In this document: positions 22,603 to 29,154 of the stretch, one piece after another
Layout: every line of letters begins with the position of its first letter
How positions within the stretch are numbered: the first letter of the stretch is position 1
Assembly: GCA_020741775.1 (NCBI GenBank)
Contig: DYYG01000061.1
Location: 1 to 33,887, forward strand
DNA from: Methylorubrum populi
GTDB lineage: Bacteria; Pseudomonadota; Alphaproteobacteria; Rhizobiales; Beijerinckiaceae
Direction: 5' to 3'
DNA: 33,887 nucleotides
Position numbers and translations under genes: made by a program
The notes under the pieces: generated by a model
Database searches by the model: none
Told to the model about the DNA's origin: nothing
What the model saw: only the letters and a program-made list of their open reading frames with translations

Positions 22603-22951
22603 GCCCGGCCTCCTGCATCCGCATCATCTCGGAATAGACTTGGTTGCTGATGCCGACGCCGCCGGTCTTCACGATGGCGTTGGCGTATTCCTTGGTGAGC
22701 ATCGAGCGCCAGACCCCGCCGCCGGTGCCGTTCTCGCCCAGCGGCCCTTCCGTGCCCGCGCTCTGGGTCAGCTTCTCCAGGCTGTCCTCGAGGAACATCT
22801 TCTCGAAGTCGTCGGCGGTCTTGCGCGCCTTGGCCGAGGCGGCGGCCTTGGCGGTGTCCATGGTGTCGGTGTCGGTCTTGGCCAGCGTATTGAGCAAATT
22901 CTTGCCGACGCCGACGGCCGCCGAGGCGGCGAAGGTTGCGAGGGGCAGCAT
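22592..22951 (-). CDS. flgJ: Rod-binding protein, FlgJ N-terminal type (no muramidase domain)
   Basis: The 119-residue product matches only the rod-binding half of enterobacterial FlgJ: KARKTADDFEKMFLEDSLEKLTQ, GGGVWRSMLTKEYANAIVKTGGVGISNQVYSEMMRMQ. The C-terminal N-acetylmuramidase half is absent, as usual in alphaproteobacteria, where a separate enzyme opens the peptidoglycan. The N-terminal 25 residues are small and hydrophobic. GGAGA lies 8 nt before the ATG at 22951. flgI ends 27 bp upstream, so flgI-flgJ-flgN-like forms one unit. In Caulobacter a short FlgJ-like protein likewise follows flgI. Confidence 0.88.
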   Translation of the reverse strand: MLPLATFAASAAVGVGKNLLNTLAKTDTDTMDTAKAAASAKARKTADDFEKMFLEDSLEKLTQSAGTEGPLGENGTGGGVWRSMLTKEYANAIVKTGGVGISNQVYSEMMRMQEAGHGR

Positions 22952-22978
22952 GGCGCGGTCTCCGCTTCGGATGAGAAA

Positions 22979-24106
22979 TTACATCAGTTCGATATCGGCC
23001 TGGAGCGCGCCGGCCGTCTTGATCGCCTGAAGGATCGAGATCAGGTCGCGGGGGCCGACGCCGAGGGCGTTGAGGCCGTCGACCAGCTCGCGCAGGCTCA
23101 CGCCCTCCTTCACCAGGGCGAGCTTGTTGCCGTCGCCGGTATCGACCTTCACCCCGGTCCGGGGCACGATCGCCGTCTGTCCGTTCGACAGGGGCGCCGG
23201 CTGGCTCACCATCGGCTGTTCGGTGATCGTCACCGTCAGGTTGCCCTGGGCGATGGCGACGGTGGAAACGCGCACGTCGCGGCCCATCACGATGATGCCG
23301 GAGCGTTCGTCCACCACCACCCGTGCGGCCTGGTCGGGCTCGACCTTGAGCTGCTCCACCTCGGTGATGAGGCGGATCATGTTGCCGCGATACTTGGCCG
23401 GGATCTGCAGGGTAATGGTCGCCGGATCGGTCGGCTCGGCGGTGTCGGCGCCCATGAAGTCGTTGATCGCCGAGGCGATCCGCTTCGAGGTGGTGAAGTC
23501 GGGGTTGCGCAGCGACAGGCGGAGGGAGCGCGCCTCGTTGAGCTTGAACGCCATCTCGCGCTCGATCAGCGCACCGTTGGAGATCCGCCCGTTGGTCGGC
23601 ACGCCGCGGGTGATCTTGGCGGCCTCGCCCTCCGCCGCGAAGCCGGCGATCGCCACCGAGCCCTGGGCCAGGGCGTAGATCTCACCGTCGGCCCCCAGCA
23701 GCGAGGTCGCGACCAGGGTGCCACCCTGCAGCGACTTGGCATCGCCCAGAGAGGAGACGGTGACGTCGATATGCGTCCCCTGGGTGGCGAAGGGCGGGAG
23801 ATTGGCCGTCACCATCACCGCCGCGAGGTTCTGCGTCCGCATGGTCGCGCCCCGGGTGTTGATGCCGAGCCGCTCCAGCATCGCCTGCAGGGATTGCTTG
23901 GTGAAGGGGATGTTGTTGAGCGTGTCGCCGGTGCCGTTGAGGCCGACGACGATGCCGTAGCCCACGAGCTGGTTGGTGCGTACACCCTCCACGCTGGCGA
24001 GATCCTTCACCCGCGACAGCGCCCCCGCCTGGGCCGGCAGCAGCGCGGCGAGGCAGGCGAACACCGCGATCAGGTGACGGCAGAGCGAGGGGTGGGACAG
24101 GGACAT
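22979..24106 (-). CDS. flgI: Flagellar P-ring protein FlgI
   Basis: FlgI forms the periplasmic P-ring. From ATG 24106 the product has 375 residues, the usual size, with a signal peptide (hydrophobic core LIAVFACLAALLPAQAGA) and the hallmark segments SRVKDLASVEGVRTNQLVGYGIVVGLNGTGD, LGINTRGATMRTQNLAAVMVTANLPPFA and SIGDAKSLQGGTL-type loops. It ends in LRELVDGLNALGVGPRDLISILQAIKTAGALQADIELM. An in-frame ATG at 24163 would add 19 residues, but it lies inside a sigma-54 promoter element whose predicted transcription start (near 24141) is downstream of it, so 24106 is preferred. No good Shine-Dalgarno is seen at either start. It is first of flgI-flgJ-flgN-like and divergent from fliX. Confidence 0.96.
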   Translation of the reverse strand: MSLSHPSLCRHLIAVFACLAALLPAQAGALSRVKDLASVEGVRTNQLVGYGIVVGLNGTGDTLNNIPFTKQSLQAMLERLGINTRGATMRTQNLAAVMVTANLPPFATQGTHIDVTVSSLGDAKSLQGGTLVATSLLGADGEIYALAQGSVAIAGFAAEGEAAKITRGVPTNGRISNGALIEREMAFKLNEARSLRLSLRNPDFTTSKRIASAINDFMGADTAEPTDPATITLQIPAKYRGNMIRLITEVEQLKVEPDQAARVVVDERSGIIVMGRDVRVSTVAIAQGNLTVTITEQPMVSQPAPLSNGQTAIVPRTGVKVDTGDGNKLALVKEGVSLRELVDGLNALGVGPRDLISILQAIKTAGALQADIELM

Positions 24107-24151
24107 CGGAAATCGGTGACCGGCTTCGGCGTCTTGCGCCGATCCGATCCT

Positions 24152-24167
24152 TGCCAGCGTCATGCCA
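24152..24167 (-). promoter_or_regulatory. Sigma-54 promoter of flgI
   Basis: Read towards flgI: TGGCATGACGCTGGCA, with GG-N10-GC spacing, -24 TGGCAT and -12 TGGC. It differs from the consensus TGGCAC-N5-TTGCA at two positions. Transcription should begin near 24141, about 35 nt before the flgI ATG at 24106. Confidence 0.65.
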
Positions 24168-24272
24168 GAACGTATTGCATTGAAAATGCTATGGTTCTTC
24201 CGGAAGAGGATGGGTCGGCGCCCGGCGCAGGGCCGGTCGTTTCCTGCCGGGGCGGCAGCTTCTGCCGGGTCG

Positions 24273-24287
24273 TTTACCCGCGCTTAA
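24273..24287 (+). promoter_or_regulatory. CtrA-like box upstream of fliX
   Basis: TTTA (24273-24276), seven bases, TTAA (24284-24287) with the extended half TTAACCATG, one mismatch to TTAA-N7-TTAA. It lies 70 bp before the fliX ATG. The spacing and the TTAACCA half match the exact box upstream of fliL. Confidence 0.68.
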
Positions 24288-24357
24288 CCATGAGGGCAGA
24301 TCTGTGGGGCATCGGCGGGCCGCGTCCATCGCCCCGCGCGAAAGGTCTTCTACCGAG

Positions 24358-24795
24358 ATGCGCGTCGATCCCCGTTTCGCCGCTGCCGCCGCGAGTTCCG
24401 TCGGCGCCCCGCGCCGCGCCAGCACCGCATCGGGCGCCTTCGCCCCGACCGGGTCTGAGACACCGCGCGCCGCGACCGCCGGCGCCAGCCAGACCGGGAT
24501 GCTCGCCGGGCTCGACGCGATTCTCACCCTGCAGGGACAGGACGGGGCCGACGCGCAGAAGGAGCGCCGCCGCCGCTCGGTGCAGCGGGGACACGACCTC
24601 CTCGACGGGCTCGACCGGCTCAAGGCCGCGCTGATCGGCGGCCGGGTGGCGCCGCGCGACCTTCAGGCCATCGCCGGCCGCCTCGCCGAGCGGATGCCGG
24701 AAAGCGGCGATCCGCGCCTCGACGGGCTCGTGGCCGAGATCGAGCTGCGGGTGGCGGTGGAACTCGCCAAGCTCGACGCCGCGCGGGGCGTCTGA
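24358..24795 (+). CDS. fliX: Flagellar assembly protein FliX
   Basis: FliX is an alphaproteobacterial regulator that links early basal-body assembly to FlbD activity and thus to sigma-54-dependent late genes. The 145-residue product starts MRVDPRF, has an Ala/Ser/Thr-rich middle and the FliX-typical C-terminal region: LAGLDAILTLQGQD, RRRSVQRGHDLLDGLDRLKAALIGG and a long final helix ending EIELRVAVELAKLDA. The length matches Caulobacter FliX (about 140). The frame is open from 24304, but the homologous start is ATG 24358. It is divergent from flgI, the same arrangement as in Caulobacter. A CtrA-like box lies 70 bp upstream. Confidence 0.92.
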   Translation: MRVDPRFAAAAASSVGAPRRASTASGAFAPTGSETPRAATAGASQTGMLAGLDAILTLQGQDGADAQKERRRRSVQRGHDLLDGLDRLKAALIGGRVAPRDLQAIAGRLAERMPESGDPRLDGLVAEIELRVAVELAKLDAARGV

Positions 24796-24830
24796 GGGGC
24801 AGGCCTCGCGCCGGAGATACGGTTCAGACG

Positions 24831-24866
24831 AAAAAAAGGGCCGGACCTCTTCGCGAGATCCGGCCC
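24831..24866 (-). terminator. Rho-independent terminator of the GCG-CRPN gene
   Basis: On the minus strand a 12-bp stem (GGGCCGGATCTC / GAGGTCCGGCCC, one G-U pair) with a 5-nt loop is followed by seven T (24831-24837 as A on the plus strand). It lies just after the stop of the GCG-CRPN gene and faces the fliX end. Confidence 0.88.
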
Positions 24867-24872
24867 GGCCGC

Positions 24873-25169
24873 TCACCAGTAATAGGGACGCGGGCGGTAA
24901 TAGCCGTAGGGCCGGTAGACCGGCCGCGGGCGGTAATAGCCGTAGGGGCCACCCCAGTAGCGCCGGGGGCCGTAGAAGTTCGGGCGGCAGATGCCCCAGG
25001 GATTGGGGTGGAAGCCGGGTCCGCAGCCGCCGGCGGTGCGCTCCACGAGCACATTGTCCGTGGCCGCTGAGAGGGGAGCGGGGCTCAGGGGGGCTGCCTG
25101 GGCGCTTCCCGCCACACCGAGGCTGCCGGCGATCACCGCAGCCAATGCGAACGCCTTCGCGTGCATCAT
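24873..25169 (-). CDS. Small secreted GCG-CRPN motif protein
   Basis: This 98-residue protein has a signal peptide (about 1-26, ending SAQA|A) and the diagnostic motif GCGPGFHPNPWGICRPN (48-64), with two cysteines that may form a disulfide. A Tyr/Pro/Arg/Gly-rich tail (65-98) contains PYGYYRPRP twice. The prefix motif followed by repeats is a known, functionally undefined domain in Methylobacterium and Bradyrhizobium relatives. The tail repeats correspond to a 23-bp exact DNA repeat. ATG 25169 or the next codon (25166) can serve as start; GGAG lies about 11 nt upstream. A strong terminator ends it, so it is monocistronic. It faces away from the MBOAT gene across a 302-bp region holding a 17-bp palindrome. 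Confidence 0.85.
   Translation of the reverse strand: MMHAKAFALAAVIAGSLGVAGSAQAAPLSPAPLSAATDNVLVERTAGGCGPGFHPNPWGICRPNFYGPRRYWGGPYGYYRPRPVYRPYGYYRPRPYYW
24889..24947. repeat. 23-bp direct repeat within the GCG-CRPN gene
   Basis: The same 23 bases occur at 24889-24911 and 24925-24947, start-to-start 36 bp, in the same reading frame, encoding two PYGYYRPRP units. Sequence identity at DNA level suggests recent duplication or ongoing conversion. Confidence 0.8.
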
Positions 25170-25247
25170 CTTACGATTTCTCCGTTCGGGCCGAAACCAA
25201 TGGCCGATGAGGAAGGCTAGGTCTCGTGAGGTGAACCGGACCTGACC

Positions 25248-25291
25248 GGGTTCTTAACGCGACGCCAGCGGCGGGGTTCTTGCGAAGAACC
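25248..25291. promoter_or_regulatory. 17-bp palindrome and repeat upstream of the GCG-CRPN gene
   Basis: GGTTCTTGCGAAGAACC (25275-25291) is a perfect inverted repeat with a 3-base centre. GGGTTCTT also occurs at 25248-25255, 26 bp upstream of its copy at 25274-25281. It lies in the 302-bp gap between the GCG-CRPN (minus) and MBOAT (plus) genes. It is an operator candidate; no regulator family is recognised. The rest of the gap shows no gene. Confidence 0.4.
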
Positions 25292-25471
25292 TTCGCCGCA
25301 TCGCCATGAGGCGCCGTTCTGGCGCGGGATGCGGTGTGATGAAGCACCGGCCACGCCGCTTTCCCACCGGTCGCCGGCATTGACGGTCCCGCTTCGATCC
25401 CCGACAAGTCGCGCCGCGCGAGCGGGCGCGCGCCGAACTCGCTGGCTCGACAGGACTCGTACCGCGCCGCG

Positions 25472-26845
25472 ATGCTGTTCAACTCCTTCGTCTTCCTGCT
25501 CGCCTTCCTGCCCGCTGCCCTGCTGCTGCACACCGCCGCCGAGCGCTACCGGCCGCAAGCTCGGCTGCCGCTGCTCGTCCTGCTGTCGTTCGTGTTCTAC
25601 GGCTGGTGGGACTGGCGCTTCCTGCCGCTCCTCGCCGGCTCCATCGGTGTGAACTGGCTGGTGGCGCGGGTGCTGCCGCGGGACCGCAGCGGCTGGCTGT
25701 TTCCGGCCGCGCTCGCGGGCAACCTCGCGGTGCTGGCGGTCTTCAAATATCTCGGCTTCGTCGCCGATCTCGCGAACCTGATCCCCGGCCTTACCTTGCC
25801 CCGGCCCGATCTCGCCCTGCCGCTCGGGATCTCGTTCTTCACCTTCCACCACATCATGTACCTGACGGATCTGCGGGCGGGACGCGCCCCCTCCTTCGGG
25901 CTCACCCGCTACGCCCTCTACATCGCCTTCTTCCCGCAGGTGCTCGCCGGCCCGCTCGTGCGCTGGAGCGAGATCATGCACCAGTTCGAGGAGCGGCCTT
26001 ACGCCCGGCCCGATGCGGCGGAGCGGATCGGGCGCGGGTTGATGCTGCTCACCGTCGGCCTCGCGAAGAAGGTGTTTCTGGGCGATCCGCTCGCGGCCTA
26101 TGTCAATCCGGTCTTCCAGGCCGCCGCCGCCGGCAAGATCGTGACCGTCGCCGAGGCGTGGCAGGCGACGCTGGGCTTCACCTTCCAGATCTATTTCGAC
26201 TTCTCCGGCTACACCGACATGGCGCTCGGCATCGCCCTGCTGTTCGGGATCGTGCTGCCGCAGAACTTCGACGTGCCCTACCGGGCGACCTCGCTGCGCG
26301 ATTTCTGGCGGCGCTGGCACATGACCCTGTCCCGCTTCCTGCGCGACTATCTCTACATCGCCTTCGGCGGAAACCGGCGCGGCCTCGCGATCCAGCTCGC
26401 CGCCCTGTTCGCCACCATGACCCTGGGCGGCCTCTGGCACGGCGCCGGCCTCACCTTCGTCGCCTGGGGCGCCGCCCATGGCCTCGGCCTTGGGGCGGGC
26501 GTGTTGTGGCACCGGGCGGGCGGGCGGATGCCGCATCTCGTCGGCTGGGCCCTCACCGCCGCCTTCGTGATGCTGACCTGGGTGCTGTTCCGCGCCGCCA
26601 CCTTCGACGCCGCACTGACGATCTACAAGGGGCTGATCGGGCTCGCGCCGGCTGGGTCGGGCTTCAAGTGGCGCACCATCCTGATCGCCGCCGCGGTGGC
26701 GATCCTCGGGCCGAGTGCCTGGAACGCCGTCCACCGCCTGCCGCCGAGCCGGCTGCTGGCGGCGGCCTTCGCCCTGCTGTTCGTCGTTATCGTCCTCAAG
26801 ATCGGAGACGATGCGAACTACGAATTCATCTACTTCCAGTTCTGA
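25472..26845 (+). CDS. MBOAT-family membrane-bound O-acyltransferase (AlgI-like)
   Basis: This 457-residue polytopic protein has about ten transmembrane helices from residue 4 on. It carries the MBOAT signatures: SFVFYGWWDWRFL (39-51), FFTFHHIMYLTDL, FFPQVLAGPLVRWSEI (153-168), QIYFDFSGYTDMALG (239-253), FWRRWHMTLSRFLRDYLYI with His283, and LGGLWHGAGLTF with the catalytic His323. Members move acyl groups, usually acetyl, across the inner membrane for transfer to exported polysaccharide. The next gene starts 1 bp after its stop and encodes an SGNH-like partner, the usual two-component arrangement for periplasmic O-acetylation. The polysaccharide is not identifiable; no biosynthetic genes adjoin. 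No Shine-Dalgarno is obvious before the ATG. Confidence 0.94.
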   Translation: MLFNSFVFLLAFLPAALLLHTAAERYRPQARLPLLVLLSFVFYGWWDWRFLPLLAGSIGVNWLVARVLPRDRSGWLFPAALAGNLAVLAVFKYLGFVADLANLIPGLTLPRPDLALPLGISFFTFHHIMYLTDLRAGRAPSFGLTRYALYIAFFPQVLAGPLVRWSEIMHQFEERPYARPDAAERIGRGLMLLTVGLAKKVFLGDPLAAYVNPVFQAAAAGKIVTVAEAWQATLGFTFQIYFDFSGYTDMALGIALLFGIVLPQNFDVPYRATSLRDFWRRWHMTLSRFLRDYLYIAFGGNRRGLAIQLAALFATMTLGGLWHGAGLTFVAWGAAHGLGLGAGVLWHRAGGRMPHLVGWALTAAFVMLTWVLFRAATFDAALTIYKGLIGLAPAGSGFKWRTILIAAAVAILGPSAWNAVHRLPPSRLLAAAFALLFVVIVLKIGDDANYEFIYFQF

Positions 26846-26846
26846 G

Positions 26847-27884
26847 ATGGGGGGCTTGTCCATCAGCGGCGGGACGCGGCCGGGGAAGCGGGATTGGGCG
26901 CGGTTCGCCCGGCTGTTCGCCCGCACCGCCATCGGTCTGCTCGCCGGCTATCTCGCCCTCGCGATCCTGGTCGATCCGTATGACAGCGGGCGCTCGACGC
27001 TGCTCTCCGCCGGGGCCGTCCGCCCGCAGGGACCGCGCACCGCCGCCGCCCTGCGCGGACGCGATCCGGCCTTCGAGGGCGCCGTGTTCGGCAATTCGCA
27101 CATCCAGCTCGTCGAGCCCGAGCGCCTGACGGCCGCCACCGGCATCCCCTTCGTCCAGCTCTCGGTGCCCGCCACCGGCCCGGGGGAGCAGCTCGCCCTG
27201 CTCGCCTGGTTCCTGCGCCACCATCCGGCGCCGAAGGCGATCATCCTCTCGGTCGACGATTTCTGGTGCATCGACGACCCGGCCCTGCCCAACGACAAGC
27301 CGTTCCCGTTCTGGCTCTACAGCCACGATCCCCTCGCCTATCTGCGCGGGCTCCTGCGCTTCTCCGTCGCCCAGGAGGTGGTGGGGCGTGTCTCCTGGGT
27401 CCTCGGCAGCCGCCGCAAGCGGGCCCGAGCGGATGGCTGGTGGGATTACGAGCCGGATTACCTCAGGCTCGGCGACCTCGACGGCGAACGCTTCCGCGTC
27501 GCCCGCGAGACACCCGTTCCCGACGCGGCCGCGCCGGGCAAGGCGGGGCCGTCCTTCCCCGCCGCCGACCGCCTCGCCGCGGTGCTGGCCGCCCTCCCCC
27601 CGGAAACCGCCGTCGTCATGGTGTTCCCGCCGGTCTATGCCGCCGGCCTGCCGCGCCCCAGCACGGAGCGCGCCCGGGCCGAGGCGGCCTGCCGGTCGGC
27701 GATGACGGACGCCCTCCGGCGCCATCGCAACAGCGGTGTCGTCGATGGGCGGCGCGCGCGCCCGGAGCTGCGGGATCCGGCCCTGTTCTTCGACCAGACC
27801 CATTACCGACACGGATTGGCGCGCCCGCTCACGGATGAGATCGCGGCCACCATCACCCGGTTGCGCACGCATCCCGCGCGGTGA
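26847..27884 (+). CDS. Membrane-anchored SGNH-hydrolase-like O-acetyltransferase partner
   Basis: This 345-residue protein has a short cytoplasmic N-terminus, one transmembrane anchor (about 24-42) and a periplasmic domain. It contains GNSH (82-85), block-I-like with the nucleophile Ser84, and the C-terminal pair D316-x-x-H319 in FFDQTHY, giving a Ser-His-Asp triad typical of AlgX/DltD/PatB-like enzymes. It would accept the acyl group from the MBOAT channel and attach it to a glycan outside the cell. The ATG at 26847 lies 1 bp past the MBOAT stop (TGAGATG), indicating coupled translation. Overall similarity to named enzymes is low, so the transfer role is inferred from motif and pairing. Confidence 0.78.
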   Translation: MGGLSISGGTRPGKRDWARFARLFARTAIGLLAGYLALAILVDPYDSGRSTLLSAGAVRPQGPRTAAALRGRDPAFEGAVFGNSHIQLVEPERLTAATGIPFVQLSVPATGPGEQLALLAWFLRHHPAPKAIILSVDDFWCIDDPALPNDKPFPFWLYSHDPLAYLRGLLRFSVAQEVVGRVSWVLGSRRKRARADGWWDYEPDYLRLGDLDGERFRVARETPVPDAAAPGKAGPSFPAADRLAAVLAALPPETAVVMVFPPVYAAGLPRPSTERARAEAACRSAMTDALRRHRNSGVVDGRRARPELRDPALFFDQTHYRHGLARPLTDEIAATITRLRTHPAR

Positions 27885-27961
27885 CGGGCCACCTAAGCGT
27901 GTCGTCTTTGCCGCAATGTAGCAGCTTTTCGCGTGAGATCGCTCAAGGTGGCATCCGCGCG

Positions 27962-27990
27962 TTGTAGAGCTTGCCCGCCTCGATTATAGC
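27962..27990 (+). promoter_or_regulatory. Possible sigma-70-type promoter of the dksA-like gene
   Basis: TTGTAG (27962-27967) and TATAGC (27985-27990) are spaced by 17 bp and lie 48 bp before the ATG. Both hexamers are imperfect, so this is a weak prediction. Confidence 0.25.
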
Positions 27991-28037
27991 CTCGCCGAAG
28001 ATCGCCGCTGACCGGCAGGGAGCGCGAGGACAAAACG

Positions 28038-28457
28038 ATGGCGAAGGTCACGATCGAGGACGGCTACAGGCCCTCCGAAGACGAGCCCTTCATGAATGAG
28101 CGGCAGCGCGAGTATTTTCGGCGCAAGCTGCTCAGTTGGAAGAGCGAAATCTTGCGCGAGGCGCAGGATACGCTGAGCGCGCTCCAAAGCGAGAACGAGA
28201 ACCACCCCGATCTGGCGGATCGGGCCTCGTCCGAGACCGACCGTTCCATCGAGCTACGGGCCCGCGACCGGCAGCGGAAGCTGACCAGCAAGATCGACGC
28301 GGCCCTCGCCCGGCTGGAGGACGGTTCCTACGGCTTCTGCGAGGAGACCGGGGAGCCGATCTCGCTCAAGCGGCTCGACGCGCGCCCGATCGCGACGCTG
28401 TCACTCGAGGCCCAGGAGCGGCATGAACGCCGCGAGCGCGTCTACCGCGACGATTGA
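28038..28457 (+). CDS. dksA: DksA-family transcription regulator with one zinc-site cysteine
   Basis: DksA binds RNA polymerase in its secondary channel and, with ppGpp, tunes rRNA and stress promoters. The 139-residue product has the two-helix coiled coil (about 25-95) with the tip DLADRA: D58, D61 and A63 correspond to the catalytic tip residues D71/D74/A76 of the E. coli protein. The C-terminal globular part keeps only the first of four zinc cysteines: C101, then T104, S122 and A125 at the positions of the other three. Such single-cysteine forms are active in other alphaproteobacteria, for example Rhodobacter. GAGGA lies 8 nt before the ATG. A GC-rich hairpin (28469-28506) follows but lacks a T-run. 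Confidence 0.9.
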   Translation: MAKVTIEDGYRPSEDEPFMNERQREYFRRKLLSWKSEILREAQDTLSALQSENENHPDLADRASSETDRSIELRARDRQRKLTSKIDAALARLEDGSYGFCEETGEPISLKRLDARPIATLSLEAQERHERRERVYRDD

Positions 28458-28536
28458 GATCGGTTTCTCGGCGGGGCTGCGGGGACCGCGTCCACCGTAC
28501 CCGCCGTGATGTGAGAGCGTCGAGCCGGCCGGTTGA

Positions 28537-28845
28537 CTACCGTCGGCCCGCATCGATGCGGACGAAGCTGCGCACCGGCCCCAGACCGGATTCGCTGCGG
28601 CTGTCGACCGAGATGCGGCCCTGAACCGGCGCCTCAGAGTGACGCGTGCCGACATCGACGCCGGCCGAAGCCCGGCCTGACAGACGGATGCAGGTCGTCG
28701 TGCCGGGAATCCGGACGAACCCGACCCCCTCGCGTGGGCAGGGTTCCATTGGCGCCTCGGACGGAAGCGGCGCGCGCTCGAAGGCATCCGCGCAGAACGG
28801 TGCCAGCGCGAAACACAGGCCGAGAACGGCCACCGTCTTGCTCAT
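28537..28845 (-). CDS. Miniature porin-like secreted protein (N-terminal Porin_2-type motif)
   Basis: This 102-residue protein has a signal peptide (about 1-21). The segment PCPREGVGFVRIPGTTTCIRLSGRASAG matches the opening of Hyphomicrobiales porins (CP..G.GF..IPGT.TCI..GGR), including both cysteines (C36, C52). The following VDSRSESGLGPVRSFVRI resembles the next porin beta-hairpin. The remaining roughly 12 strands of a porin barrel are absent, so it cannot form a pore alone. It may be a remnant or a stand-alone small family. A GGGAGGGA sequence lies 7 bp before the ATG and the frame is clean, so it looks intact rather than decaying. It neighbours the convergent dksA-like gene and slyX. Confidence 0.65.
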   Translation of the reverse strand: MSKTVAVLGLCFALAPFCADAFERAPLPSEAPMEPCPREGVGFVRIPGTTTCIRLSGRASAGVDVGTRHSEAPVQGRISVDSRSESGLGPVRSFVRIDAGRR

Positions 28846-28935
28846 CCCACCGTCCCTCCCCTGTGCACTTGTGCCGATCCCGAAGCGTTCCCCGCCGAAG
28901 GCCGATTTTGAGCCCCAAGCGACGGACGCCCGGCG

Positions 28936-29154
28936 TCAGTAATGTGGCGGAGGCGGTTCGGGCGCGCCACTGGCTGCCCGGAACGCACTCTCCTCGACCT
29001 GTTCCTGCAATCGGGCGAGCTGCCGGGATAGGCGATCGATCACCGTCCATTGTGCCGTGATGGCCGCGTTGAGATCCTCGATCACCGCTTCCTGCTCGGT
29101 CAGGCGGATCTCAAGACGCGCGATTCGATCGTCTTCGGGGGATATGTCGCTCAT
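28936..29154 (-). CDS. slyX: SlyX family protein
   Basis: This 72-residue protein is almost entirely a coiled coil (about 8-55: IARLEIRLTEQEAVIEDLNAAI...LSRQLARLQEQV) with the family C-terminal signature PPPPHY. The usual SlyX length is about 70. The function of SlyX is not established. The ATG at 29154 fits the homologous start; the frame stays open further upstream without similarity. It is divergent from the PilZ-like gene across a 413-bp AT-rich region. Confidence 0.88.
   Translation of the reverse strand: MSDISPEDDRIARLEIRLTEQEAVIEDLNAAITAQWTVIDRLSRQLARLQEQVEESAFRAASGAPEPPPPHY

Noticed and set aside
22433..24634. A 733-codon plus-strand frame opposite flgI-flgJ-flgN-like.
   Set aside because: Composition is His/Arg/Gly-rich shadow; the minus strand carries well-recognised flagellar genes over the same bases.
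25217..26932. A 571-codon minus-strand frame opposite the MBOAT gene.
   Set aside because: Shadow of a membrane protein gene; no family and improbable charge pattern.
27900..28037. TGGCATCCGCGCGTTG as a sigma-54 element before the dksA-like gene.
   Set aside because: The GC doublet is missing at the required 10-base spacing from GG.
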